Numbered from the stretch's first letter, positions 21,780 to 32,070 are shown. The stretch: 64,000 nucleotides of DNA from Wyeomyia smithii (GCF_029784165.1 NC_073695.1:143674462-143738461), one strand, 5' to 3'. Notes: generated from the sequence alone by a model not told the origin. Numbers and translations are program-made.

Positions 21780-24538
21780 GTGAAGAGAGGTAGTGATTAG
21801 AGGTAGTGACTCCCCGAACCCAACACGACGGAGATGCACGTCAAATCTGTAGTGATATACATAAGCCGAGACATCACGCAAATGAAATCTCGACCTACAT
21901 CCCCTTGAACCACGGGTTCGTCGATACCTTGGGTATAATAGAATATAGCTACCTTCCCAGTTCTCCTCTGGTCCAAGAATTTCGCCAACTGATGATCTTA
22001 CTCTGACGTACAAGTGCAAAAAATTGATGAAAGGCAATTGGCCTTTCATAAATGTCACCGTTTGTTGCGCCCACCATAGCCAAAGAGTTTGCTCGATTGC
22101 CACACTAAGGTAATCTGAGAAGATATTTCGGATAAGGCACTCAAATGTTCCCGTATTTTCCCCAAGAAATACGGAGAGTGCTTAACATCTTTCATCGATC
22201 GGAGAGCCTCAATGGAACTGAGACTGTCTGTAGAGATGAAATAATGGTCCGTGGGCATTTTTTCGATAATCCCTATGGTGTACTGAATTGCAGCTAGTTC
22301 TGCAACGTAAACAAAAGCAGGATTATCGAGCTTATGGGAGACGGTTAAATTGTTATTGAAGATACCGAAGCCGGTAAGCCCATCGAGAAGTGATCTGTCA
22401 GTGTAGAACATATTGTTGCAGTTGATGTTTTTATATTTGTTAAAAAATATTTTAGGGATTTGTTGCACGCGTAAGTGATCCGGGATTCCACGAGTTTCTT
22501 CCATCATGGATGTATCGAAAAACACAGTAGAAACAGAAGTATCTAGCAAGTTGACACGATTGGAGGTGTGAGAAAGGATTTATACTTTGAGACATATGAT
22601 TGAAATACACAGTCATGAAATGGGTTAGAGAATCAAGTTCATCTAGCCTATCAAAATTTTCCAAATTACCAAGGGGTTCAAAACCTCACATTTGATGAGA
22701 ATACGAGTAGTCAGATCCCAAAAGCGGTCTTTTAATGGGAGAACGCCCGCCAAAACTTCCAAACTCATCGTATGGGTCGAATGCATGCAACCTAAGGCAA
22801 TACGCAAACAACGATACTGGGTGTTTGTAGCGGAGCGGAAGCTAAAACACCCGTACTCAAGCACCGAAAATATCGTTGTTTGGCAAAGAATTATAAGGTG
22901 GGCGCCCCACCATGATCCAGTAATTGTCCGGAGGAAATTAACTCTTGACATTTTTTCATCAAATACCGAACGTGACATCCCCAGGTGCCTTTCGAATCGA
23001 ACCAGACACCAAGACATTTATATACTAAACCCTGAGAAATCGTTTCACCCATTAACTGTAAGTGGAACTGAGCAGGCCAAAGTATCTTGCAATGGTCCTT
23101 GCGAATCGGCAGCTTTGGCTCCTATCACAGAGACCACACTGTCGTCTGCAAGTTGTCTTATCGTGCATGGATTTGCCAGACATTCGTCGATGTCATTTAC
23201 ATAAAAGTTGTAGAGAAGGGGGTCTAAACATGAGCCCTGGGGAAGACCCATGTAGCTAATGCGAAAAGTTGCCAAATCGCCATGCGTAAAATGCATATGC
23301 TTTTCAGACAACAAATTGTGCAAAAAATTGTTCAAAATTGGAGAAAATCCTTGTCGGTGAAGTTTACCCGAAAGAATGTCAAAAGAAACGAAATCAAAAG
23401 CCGCCTCCTTAAAGTCCAAGAACGCAGACGCCATTTGTTCTTTGCGAGCATACGCCACCTGAATATCTGTTGTAAGCAACGCAAGGCAATCATTCGTCCC
23501 TTTGGCACGGCGGAAGCCAAATTAGGAATCTTATAGGAGACCATTTGATTCGACCCAGTGGTTTAAACGACGGAAAAACATATTTTCCATTAATTTCCGG
23601 ATACAGGATAGCATTGCAAACGGTCTGTAAGAGTTGTGATCAAGAGCTGGTTTTCCCGGTTTTTGGATGGCGATCACCTTCACTTGCCTCCAATCCTGTG
23701 GTACAATATTCTGCTCCAGGAACTTATTGAATAAATTCGATAAGCGCCTCGTGGCAGTGCCGGGTAGATTCTATAACAAGTTGAATTTGATTCTATCTAA
23801 CTCAGGTGCGTTATTGTTACAGGACAGGAGGGCAACTGAAAATTCAGCCATCGTAAAAGGTGATTCTATCACTATTTCTATCGTGGCCCGGAGACTTATC
23901 GCGAACAAAGTTTAGCGCAGGAACAGTGTTCGGACATACTTTCCTGGCAAAATCTAATATTCACCGACTTAAAGACTTCTCGCTTTCGTTGACCGTTATA
24001 CGATTTCGCATCCTTCGGGCTGTGTTCCAGAGTGCTCATTGATGTCTTCCTCGATGTTTCGTTTACGAACCGACGCCAATATCCGCGTTTCTTTGCTCGG
24101 ACCAAGCTTTTAAACTTAGTCTCAAGCTCCGAATACCGCTTAAAGTCGTCGGGTTTACATTTCCCCCAAAAGAAGGCATTAAATGCGTCAGATTTTTCCG
24201 TGTAGACATCGGAGCACTCTTTGTCCCACCACGGAGTGGGAGGCCGTTTTTTGATCGTCACGCCGGGATATTTCTTCGTTTGGGCTTGCAACGCGGCGTT
24301 GAGAATCAAGCCCGCGAGGAGGTTGTATCCTTCAAGTGGTGGGTGATATTGAATCGACTCGACAGCTTCTGAAATCATTTCCTCGTATAACTTCCAATCG
24401 ATATTCCGTGTGAGGTCATACGGAATATCAACTGATGCGTGCGAGTTGAACCATTATCAATTGAAATTTGAATAGGCAAATGATCGCTACCGTGGCGATC
24501 TACCTTTCATGTGCAATCCAACCGTAGCGATGTTGAAC
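21780..24538 (-). pseudogene. Older I-clade element (antisense), RT to RNase H part
   Basis: Reading right to left, the fragments are the post-endonuclease linker (23896-24378; RPPTPWWDKECSDVY, KKRGYWRRFVNE), RT (about 23045-23900; FDFVSFDILSGKL, MGLPQGSCLDPLLYNF, RQLADDSVVS), the thumb and connection (22643-23017; YRCLRIALGC, HTMSLEVLAG), and RNase H (22055-22549; YVAELAAIQYTIGI, FISTDSLSSIEAL). The C-terminal frame decays to about 21790. Multiple frameshifts break it. It is clearly a relative of the full-length element at 24553-30689 but considerably diverged. Its endonuclease half lies beyond the inserted element at 30704-31224. Confidence 0.88.
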
Positions 24539-24552
24539 ATAAAGATAAATCT
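24539..24552. repeat. 14-bp target-site duplication, left copy
   Basis: ATAAAGATAAATCT is repeated exactly at 30690-30703 and brackets the full-length I-clade element. The site lies inside the older antisense element. Confidence 0.93.
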
Positions 24553-24586
24553 CATTCGTTGTTTTGCTTTCATTTCGATTAGACGC
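24553..24586 (+). promoter_or_regulatory. TATA-less Inr + DPE internal promoter (copy 1)
   Basis: The first bases CATTC fit an initiator with A+1 at 24554. AGACG at 24581-24585 is at +28 to +32 and matches the downstream promoter element consensus. The same spacing is seen in the other two copies (A+1 at 48542 and 50451). Internal promoters of this kind are known for Drosophila I and jockey elements. Confidence 0.7.
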
Positions 24587-25004
24587 AAATTGTTTATCTC
24601 CGTTTGAGTTCGCAAAATAACAATACACGAGTTATCGTACGGGTGTTTTTTTGTCGATTAGTTCTTGTGCTACGCGATAACAATAGCCTGTTATATATCG
24701 GCAGAAACATCTGGTAGGGGCAGGCTACCCCGCCAGTGATTCGATACGCAGCTGATATATCAGCAAGAATAATTCTCCCGCACCGCTGTTACCCCGCTAG
24801 CAGCACGGACCATCATACGATCGAGCGAGTGGAAGTCAACTACAAGTGGCATCTACAAGGTCGCGTGTAGGACACGGCCACTGCGTCTCAACACGAAGCT
24901 GGATCGTCATTGTTTGTTCTGCGGAGACGCTCGATTAATTCTACTATAAGCCGTGAGGTCGTGACTTAGACGTTCGGTGACGTATTACCTTTAGAATTTT
25001 TACT

Positions 25005-25150
25005 ATTTTTATCAATATTATTACTATGTTATAATATTATTATTAATATTATTATTGATATTATTATTGATATTATTATTGTTATTATTAATATTATTAC
25101 TATAATTATTATTAATATTATTATTACTATTGTTATTAGAATTAGTATTA
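25005..25150 (+). repeat. (TTA/ATT)n microsatellite in the I-element 5' UTR
   Basis: ATT-based repeats fill this stretch. The equivalent blocks in the other copies are at about 48990-49140 and 50905-51050, with different lengths. A tract of 13 C residues follows at 25221-25233 (12 and 11 in the other copies). Confidence 0.85.
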
Positions 25151-25284
25151 CTGTCTTTTTTTTATTTGATCCATTGTAGATTGAAAAATTGTTTTTAAAA
25201 TTTAACATCAACTACTTGAACCCCCCCCCCCCCATATTCGAATATTTATCGTTTGTGTGCGGTAGAGCGTAACGCTCCCGCAAA

Positions 25285-26682
25285 ATGGACGACATGCAGG
25301 TGCAACTTTTCCTGGAGGTGGAAACAAACGGGGAAGAAATTGAAATTTCTCCCATCAGCTCACCCCTATCTTCCCCTGTGCCCTCCCCTTTGCCAAGTCC
25401 TGTACCAAGAGTACCGGAAGTACGGGTAAAAGCTTACCCAGATGCCGCTGGCGGTCCCTACGTTGTTTTTTTCCGGCCCATAAAGAAGCCATTGAATATT
25501 ATTCAAATTGGCAAAGACCTGGCAAAACATTTTTCGGCCGTAACCGAGATTACGAAGGTGAGGCCGAACAAACTGCGAGTTGTCGTGAGTAGCTTGAAGC
25601 AAGCAAACGAAATTGCTGGCTACGAGCTCTTCACGAGAGAGTATCGCGTGTACATTCCTGCCAAGGATGTAGAAATCGACGGTGTGGTTACCGAGGGGAA
25701 TCTCACTGTCGATGACATTTTGCGTCATGGAGTTGGCTGTTTTAAAAACCCCTTGATGCAAAGTGTAAAGATACTGGATTGCAAGCAATTGCATTCAGTA
25801 TCCATCGAAGAAGGGAAGAAGAAATTCCTCCCTTCGGATTCCTTCCGAGTAACATTCGCCGGATCCGCGCTGCCGAACTACGTCCGCTTGGACAGGGTTC
25901 GTCTACCTGTACGCCTGTTCGTACCGCGGGTCATGCATTGCCAAAACTGTAAGCAGTTAGGTCACACAGCCACCTACTGTTGCAACAAGGCACGCTGTAG
26001 CAAGTGCGGAGGCAATCATGCTGAGAACGCTTGCAGTGGGGATACTGAAAAGTGTCTTTATTGCGAGGGAACTCGGCATGACCTTCCGGCATGTCCCGCG
26101 TACAAACAGCGCGAGGAAAAAATTAAGCGTTCCCTTAAGGAACGATCAAAGCGCTCTTTTGCAGAAATGCTTAAGAGGGCTGAGCCACCCTCGACAGGAA
26201 ACATCTTTTCCTTTTTGCCAACCGATGAGGGTACATCTGACGATCCCGTCGAAGGGTGTTCCTATGCCTTGCCAGAGGGATCTAGGAAGAGGAGAATGCT
26301 CAACTCTCCTAATCTTTTTCGTAAAGGTCGTAAGATAACCTCTAGCGGAATGACCAATAAGACAACACAAAAAGGAAGCGGTGAAGAAAAACCGAAGCAA
26401 GTACCCCCCGGTTTTAATTTCAAATCAAACCAGGAGTACCCACCGCTTCCTGGGGCACCAAAAACCCCTCGTGCACCCATTTCTCGATCAGAAGACATAA
26501 AAGAAACAGGGTTCATAAAATTCTCTGATATTGTGGACTGGATATTTAAAACATTCAACATACCAGATCCCCTTCAAAACATTCTTCTTGCCCTTCTCCC
26601 AACAGTGAAAACCTTTTTGAAGCAACTCACAGCAACTTGGCCCCTCATTTCAGCTATCGTATCTTTCGTCGAAAGAGGTTAG
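25285..26682 (+). CDS. I-clade ORF1: nucleic-acid-binding Gag-like protein
   Basis: 465 codons starting at ATG 25285 (MDDMQVQLFLEVE). ORF1 proteins of this clade coat the element RNA and form the RNP that carries ORF2 protein to the nucleus. Residues about 22-45 are an SPLPSPVP-type proline/serine repeat. A middle region (about 45-210, PYVVFFRPIKKPLNIIQIGK onward) looks like an RRM-like Gag fold. Three zinc knuckles lie at about 219-275: CQNCKQLGHTATYC, CSKCGGNHAENAC and CLYCEGTRHDLPAC. A basic stretch follows. The last 40 residues are strikingly hydrophobic (LLALLPTVKTFLKQL, WPLISAIVSFVERG). The stop TAG (26680-26682) is 13 bp before the first supported codon of ORF2. Intact. Confidence 0.9.
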   Translation: MDDMQVQLFLEVETNGEEIEISPISSPLSSPVPSPLPSPVPRVPEVRVKAYPDAAGGPYVVFFRPIKKPLNIIQIGKDLAKHFSAVTEITKVRPNKLRVVVSSLKQANEIAGYELFTREYRVYIPAKDVEIDGVVTEGNLTVDDILRHGVGCFKNPLMQSVKILDCKQLHSVSIEEGKKKFLPSDSFRVTFAGSALPNYVRLDRVRLPVRLFVPRVMHCQNCKQLGHTATYCCNKARCSKCGGNHAENACSGDTEKCLYCEGTRHDLPACPAYKQREEKIKRSLKERSKRSFAEMLKRAEPPSTGNIFSFLPTDEGTSDDPVEGCSYALPEGSRKRRMLNSPNLFRKGRKITSSGMTNKTTQKGSGEEKPKQVPPGFNFKSNQEYPPLPGAPKTPRAPISRSEDIKETGFIKFSDIVDWIFKTFNIPDPLQNILLALLPTVKTFLKQLTATWPLISAIVSFVERG

Positions 26683-26695
26683 GAATTTTGTCACT

Positions 26696-29600
26696 GTGTT
26701 ACAGTGGAACTGCAGAAGTATCATCCCCAAATTTGATTTATTTTCACATTTGATAAACACATACAATTGTGATGCGTTCGCGCTTTGTGAAACTTTTCTC
26801 AACTCAAATGATCAACTTAATTTCCACAATTTTAATATCATTCGTCGAGATCGAGACTCACACGGTGGAGGGGTACTTTTAGGGATCAAAAAGTGCTATT
26901 CTTTTTTCAGAATCGACCTCCCCTCGATCTCGAATATTGAAGTTGTTTCCATTCAAACGAATATGAATGGAAAAGACCTTTACCTTGTTTCGTTATATAT
27001 TCCCCCATCCGCGCGGATTGAACAGAAGCAACTCCTTGATATAGCAGAATTGCTTCCCGCACCTTTTTTGATTTTGGGAGTTTTTAACTATCACTGTTCG
27101 CTATGGGGGTCGCTGTACGACGACAACCGATCTTCTTTAATTTGTAACTTGATCGACGACTTCAATATGACAGTTTTGAATACTGGGGAAGCGACACGTG
27201 TACCTAATCCTCCAGCACGTGAAAGCGTGCTTGACCTATCCCTCTGCTCGACATCACTAGCGTTAGATTGCCAGTGGAAAGTAATCAACGACCCCCACGG
27301 TAGTGATCATCTTCCAATCGTTATATCAATTGCTAATGGTTCAACTCCCCCGAACCCAATCAATATTTCCTACGACCTTACACGTAATATTGATTGGAAG
27401 CGTTATGAGTCTATTATAGCGGAATCTATCGAGACTCACGAGGAACTTCCTCCGGAGGAAGAATACACGTTCTTAGCTGGCTTGATAATCGACGCCGCGA
27501 CGCAAGCTCAGACGAAACCGATACCCGGGGTAACGATTAGACAACGCCCTCCCAAAAAATGGTGGGACAAAGAGTGCTCTGAGCTGTACGCGCGAAGGTC
27601 CGCGGCGTATAAGGACTACCGGGAGTACGGCACTGTCAACCTACTACGAAAGTACGAGGCACTGGGCAGGCAGATGAAGAGCTTAGTAAAGGCGATAAAA
27701 CGCGGGTACTGGCGGTGGTTCGTAAACGCGTTGTCGAGGGAAACAGCGATGAGCACTCTTTGGGATACCGCCAGGCGCATGCGGAACCGTGACGTTTCGA
27801 ATGAGAGTGAGGAGTATTCAGATCGCTGGATACTCGATTTTGCCAAAAAGGTCTGTCCGGATTCTGTACCGGAACAGAAAACCTTTCGCGACGCGTTTAT
27901 AGTAACTACGGAAGAGCCTCCATTTTCGATGTTGGAATTTTCAATGGCTCTCCTGTCGTGCAACAATAAGGCTCCAGGGTTAGATAGAATAAAATTCAAC
28001 CTGTTGAAGAATCTACCCGACTCTGCAAAAAGACGCTTGTTGGACTTGTTCAACAAGTTTCTTGAGCTAAATATTGTTCCGCATGACTGGAGGGAGGTAA
28101 AAGTCATTGCTATTCGGAAACCCGGGAAACCTGCCTCTGATCACAATTCATATAGGCCGATTGCGATGCTCTCTTGCCTCCGGAAATTAATGGAGAAAAT
28201 GATCCTCTTACGGTTAGACAAATGGGTCGAAACAAACGGTTTACTTTCAGATACTCAATTCGGCTTTCGCCGGGGCAAAGGGACGAACGATTGCCTAGCG
28301 TTGCTTTCTACTGAAATTCAACTCGCATTTGCTCGAAAAGAGCGAATGGCTTCTGCGTTCTTGGATATTAAGGGGGCTTTTGACTCTGTCTCTGTAGAAG
28401 TTTTAAGCGCGAAACTTCATTCGCAGGGACTTTCACTAAATCTGAATAACTTTTTTCTCAATTTGTTGTCAGAAAAGCATATGTATTTCTCACATGGCGA
28501 TTCGACAACTTCCCGAATTAGTTACATGGGCCTTCCCCAGGGCTCATGTTTAAGTCCTTTCTTATATAATTTTTACGTCAATGACATCGATGAATGTCTT
28601 GCAAATTCATGCACGCTAAGGCAACTTGCAGACGATAGCGTTGTATCCATTACTGGTAGCGAGGCTAGCGATCTGCAAGGACCATTGCAAGATACCTTAG
28701 ACAATTTGTCTGAATGGGCTCTTAAGCTGGGTATCGAATTCTCTCCGGAGAAAACTGAGTTGGTCGTTTTTTCTAGGAAGCATAACCCAGCTCAGCTGCA
28801 GCTCCTACTAACGGGTAAAACGATCCCTCAGGTTTTAGTCGCTAAATATCTCGGGGTCTGGTTCGACTCTAAATGCACCTGGGCTTGTCATATTAGGTAT
28901 CTGACACAAAAATGCCAACAGAGGATTAATTTTCTTCGTACGATTACCGGAACCTGGTGGGGAGCCCACCCAGGAGACCTTCTAAGGCTTTACCAAACAA
29001 CGATATTGTCAGTTCTTGAGTACGGCTGTTTCTGCTTTCGCTCCGCCGCGAACACGCACATTATAAAATTAGAGAGAATACAATATCGTTGTTTGCGTAT
29101 TGCCTTGGGTTGCATGCAGTCGACCCATACGATGAGTCTTGAAGTGTTAGCGGGTATTCTTCCGTTGAAACATCGTTTTTGGAATCTCTCTTACCGGTTG
29201 CTAATTCGATGCACAGTTATGAACCCATTAGTAATTGAAAATTTCGAGAGGTTGGTCGACCTTCAATCTCAATCCAGATTTATGACTTTATATTTTGACT
29301 ATATGGCTCAAGATATTAATCCTTCTTCATACGATTCCTCCAATGTCGCACTTTTAGATACTTCTAATAATGCTATATTCTTCGACACCACCTTGAAACA
29401 AGACATTTCTGGTATCCCGGATCAATTGCGACCCCAAGAGATCCCTAAGATTTTTTCGAATAAGTTTAAACATGTTAGTTATGATAAAAGGTTTTACACT
29501 GACGGATCTAATCTAGATGAGTCCACTGGCTTCGGTGTTTTCCACGAAAATTTTACCGCCTCCTACAAACTCGATGCTCCTGCTTCCGTGTACGTCGCAG

Positions 29601-30340
29601 AACTTGCTGCTATTCAGTACTCTCTTGGAATCATCGAAACCCTACCCACAGACCACTACTTCATCTTCACAGATAGTCTCAGTGCCATTGAGGCTCTGCG
29701 ATCGCTGAAGCCTGTGAAGCACACCCCGTATTTCCTGGGGAAAATACGGCGGTTTTTAAGTGCTTTAACAGATAAAAATTACCGGGTAACCTTAGCGTGG
29801 GTCCCTTCTCATTGCTCGATTCCGGGTAATGAAAAGGCTGACTCTTTTGCTAAGGTGGGTGCTATTGATGGCGATATTTATGAAAGACCAATTGCTTATG
29901 ATGAATTTCATAGCATTTTGCGTCAGAGAACACTCAACAGTTGGCAATCATCATGGAACTCAGATGAACTGGGACGGTGGCTACATTCCATTTTTCCTAA
30001 GGTATCGACGAAAGCATGGTTCAAGGGGTTGGATGTCGGTCGGGACTTCATTCGCGTGATGTCCCGACTTATGTCCAATCACTACACGTTAAACACGCAT
30101 CTCTTTCGTATAGGGCTTGTAGACAGTAATCACAGCGTTTGTGGCGATGGCTACCATGACATCGAGCATGTTGTTTGGTCGTGTACCGAATACTGTGGTG
30201 TTAGGTCCGAGCTTATAGATTCCCTTCGGGCCCGAGGAAAACAACCGAACGTACCCGTTAGAGACATTCTGGGAAGCGGTGATCTCCAGTACATGACACA
30301 GCTATACTGCTTTCTGAAAAACGCTGACATTAAAATTTAA
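26696..30340 (+). CDS. I-clade ORF2: endonuclease-RT-RNase H polyprotein
   Basis: 1,214 codons without a stop. The APE endonuclease occupies about 1-225 (LQWNCRS, CETFL, SDHLPIV). The block that normally reads GDFNxH reads GVFNYH (Val129), removing a metal-site aspartate that the older antisense relative keeps. The RT has motif A SAFLDIKGAFDSV (Asp557), motif B MGLPQGSCLSPF and motif C QLADDSVVS (Asp646-647). RNase H has FYTDGSN, AELAAIQYSL, FTDSLSAIEAL and GNEKADSFAK. A terminal zinc-like CGDGYHDIEHVVWSC follows. The first codon given is GTG at 26696; the first in-frame ATG is codon 90, past essential endonuclease residues. Translation must therefore start at a non-AUG codon, by reinitiation after ORF1, or by frameshift. 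The protein would nick DNA and prime reverse transcription in the nucleus. Confidence 0.92.
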   Translation: MLQWNCRSIIPKFDLFSHLINTYNCDAFALCETFLNSNDQLNFHNFNIIRRDRDSHGGGVLLGIKKCYSFFRIDLPSISNIEVVSIQTNMNGKDLYLVSLYIPPSARIEQKQLLDIAELLPAPFLILGVFNYHCSLWGSLYDDNRSSLICNLIDDFNMTVLNTGEATRVPNPPARESVLDLSLCSTSLALDCQWKVINDPHGSDHLPIVISIANGSTPPNPINISYDLTRNIDWKRYESIIAESIETHEELPPEEEYTFLAGLIIDAATQAQTKPIPGVTIRQRPPKKWWDKECSELYARRSAAYKDYREYGTVNLLRKYEALGRQMKSLVKAIKRGYWRWFVNALSRETAMSTLWDTARRMRNRDVSNESEEYSDRWILDFAKKVCPDSVPEQKTFRDAFIVTTEEPPFSMLEFSMALLSCNNKAPGLDRIKFNLLKNLPDSAKRRLLDLFNKFLELNIVPHDWREVKVIAIRKPGKPASDHNSYRPIAMLSCLRKLMEKMILLRLDKWVETNGLLSDTQFGFRRGKGTNDCLALLSTEIQLAFARKERMASAFLDIKGAFDSVSVEVLSAKLHSQGLSLNLNNFFLNLLSEKHMYFSHGDSTTSRISYMGLPQGSCLSPFLYNFYVNDIDECLANSCTLRQLADDSVVSITGSEASDLQGPLQDTLDNLSEWALKLGIEFSPEKTELVVFSRKHNPAQLQLLLTGKTIPQVLVAKYLGVWFDSKCTWACHIRYLTQKCQQRINFLRTITGTWWGAHPGDLLRLYQTTILSVLEYGCFCFRSAANTHIIKLERIQYRCLRIALGCMQSTHTMSLEVLAGILPLKHRFWNLSYRLLIRCTVMNPLVIENFERLVDLQSQSRFMTLYFDYMAQDINPSSYDSSNVALLDTSNNAIFFDTTLKQDISGIPDQLRPQEIPKIFSNKFKHVSYDKRFYTDGSNLDESTGFGVFHENFTASYKLDAPASVYVAELAAIQYSLGIIETLPTDHYFIFTDSLSAIEALRSLKPVKHTPYFLGKIRRFLSALTDKNYRVTLAWVPSHCSIPGNEKADSFAKVGAIDGDIYERPIAYDEFHSILRQRTLNSWQSSWNSDELGRWLHSIFPKVSTKAWFKGLDVGRDFIRVMSRLMSNHYTLNTHLFRIGLVDSNHSVCGDGYHDIEHVVWSCTEYCGVRSELIDSLRARGKQPNVPVRDILGSGDLQYMTQLYCFLKNADIKI

Positions 30341-30703
30341 AATTTTCTTTGTCTATTTGTCAGATTAAGGATACAAATATGCTATGCTGAAGACACGGAA
30401 ACGAAGAGCCCGCATCTATGCTTACACAAATATTTTGAACCCACAACAAACAAGAATACAATTGCTTTACCAGATGAAAAACAAAGTTCCAAAATAGTTT
30501 TAAGTCAAAATTGTATCTCCCCTCCTCTCACCTTAAATCCCCACTAGCTCGTAGTCGGCCGCGAGAATAAAGAAAAGGCCTCCCTCTTTTCCCTGCTAAC
30601 GTAGAATTAATAAAAATTGTACTTGGCTCAGTAAAACAGAAAATGTATCGTGCCGTGTCAAATAAACTAATTTAAACCTAAAAAAAAAAATAAAGATAAA
30701 TCT
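30341..30703 (+). other. I-element 3' UTR, A-rich tail and right target duplication
   Basis: A noncoding 3' UTR nearly identical to the one at 56237-56572, ending CTAATTTAAACCT and a run of A. The target duplication ATAAAGATAAATCT is at 30690-30703. Confidence 0.85.
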
Positions 30704-31224
30704 AAAGCACTGGGGCGCGCTGGAGGTTTCGGAACGCGTGTCATATCCCCGTTGTTTAATATTGTCATGTCGAAGTCGTCGGGTAGGTTATAGATCAAAG
30801 AGAAACGGTTATCATTGGAAGGGGAACCCCAAGCCACGTCGTGAGAGTTAAAATCTCCCAAAATCAAACGTGGGGAGGGAAGATGTTCTATTAAATCATA
30901 GAGCAGCCGTTGCCCACCCTGTGCTCTGGGAGGAATATATATTGAGGCAATACAAAGCTCTTTACCTTGTATTGTCATTTGACATCCGACAGCTTCGACG
31001 TCTTGGACCGAGGGGAGGTTAATACGAAAGAAAGAATAGCACTTCTTAATTCCTAGGGTGTCTCGGTCAAGGCAAATTATATTAAAATCATGGAAGTTAA
31101 GATCTACATTTGAAGTGAGCCAAGTTTCGCAGAGGGAAAATGCAATATTTCCCTTTTTTGACAAGTAGGTTTTAATCCCTACAAATGATAAGTCCGGATT
31201 GCGAAAGCAAACAAATCCTAACAA
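30704..31224 (-). pseudogene. Older I-clade element (antisense), endonuclease part
   Basis: Continues the antisense element after the inserted copy. It reads LCETWLTSNVDLNFHDFNII, SFFRINLPSVQDVE, SIYIPPRAQGG and RLILGDFNSHDVAWGS, ending SALDLSL at the insertion point. The GDFN aspartate is retained here, unlike in the younger copies. The usual start (QWNCRS-type) is degraded and the glycine-rich loop before GIKKCYSF is lost. No ORF1 is visible upstream, so this copy is 5' truncated near 31230. Confidence 0.88.
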
Positions 31225-31384
31225 TTAAAATTACAATTTTTTAACAGTGTTGAGAAGTCACTATTTGTGATTGGACACACATACTCATTATTTACTAATA
31301 TTTATCATAAATACTTAAACTACTAACAACCTCCCTTATTTATAAAAAAAAAATAAAAAAAAAACTTTAGCTGTTTCCCAAACA
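31225..31384. other. AT-rich spacer
   Basis: No gene. CTTAAACTACTAACAACCTC followed by A-rich sequence near 31313-31360 resembles CCTAAGCTACTAACACGCTC at about 4292-4311, perhaps the end of a shared noncoding repeat. Confidence 0.4.
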
Positions 31385-32070
31385 TGAGAAGTCATCATTT
31401 TGAATTTCCAAATGGCGTCTGGAATCGAATTCCGGTTTCTGGGCACCATTCCGATTCCGGTAATATCCATATTCGATGGTATCTGGTCACTTTTAGCTCT
31501 TTTCCAGACACCGGAAGTCGGTATCCAAAATGGCGTCGGAGGTTTTTTACAGGTTTCTGGACATCGTCTCTGTTCCGAAGGTAGTCATATGAGATAGTTT
31601 TAGGTCAATTTCAGCTATTTTTCGGAAACCGGAATTCACCATCTCAATTTTCAAGATGGCGTCAGAAGTTTATTTCGGGCATTTGGGCATCATCCCGATT
31701 CCAAAAATATCCATATTCGATAGTATTCGGACCATTTTGGGTCTCTTACAGAAACCGAAAGTCGCCATTTTGGAATTAAAAATGTCCTCTACGGTCGTTC
31801 CCAGGTCTCCGGACATCGTCCCGATTCTGATACTACTCATATGAGGTGGTTTTTAGTCAGTTTTAGCTATTTTCCGGAGACCGGAAGTCACCATCTGAAA
31901 TTTCGAAATGGCGTCTAAAGTTGATTTCCGGTCTCTGGGTATCATCCATACTCCAAAAATACCCATATTAGATTGTATTCGGTTAATTTTGTTTTTTTCC
32001 ATCGGAAGTCGTTTTCCGATTTCTAGACATCATCCCGATTCTGAAAACACCCATATTGGATGGTATGTGA
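31385..32070 (+). repeat. Satellite-like array, ~125-bp monomers in alternating pairs
   Basis: CCATATTCGATGGTATCTGG-like and TCATATGAG-like starts alternate about every 120-128 bp (31467, 31587, 31710, 31838, 31964, 32050). Each is followed by a CCGGAAGTC(G/A)CCATCT and AAAATGGCGTC core. It is a diverged relative of the array at 58445-60545. Confidence 0.8.

Larger units (their letters stand above)
24553..30689 (+). mobile_element. Full-length I-clade non-LTR retrotransposon (copy 1)
   Basis: The order is a 5' UTR of about 730 bp, ORF1, ORF2, a 3' UTR of about 310 bp and an A-rich tail (30681-30690), with exact 14-bp target duplications. RNase H at the end of ORF2, CCHC knuckles in ORF1 and the LADDSVV RT box place it in the I clade; the MosquI-type mosquito elements are the natural comparison. 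Both ORFs are open. It is inserted in opposite orientation within an older member of the group. Confidence 0.92.

Noticed and set aside
25029..25211. Minus-strand ORF of mostly isoleucine
   Set aside because: It is the ATT microsatellite read as codons, not a gene.
25366..26561. Minus-strand ORFs opposite I-element ORF1 (also in the other two copies)
   Set aside because: Repeated in all copies only because ORF1 itself is conserved; sequence composition shows no domain.
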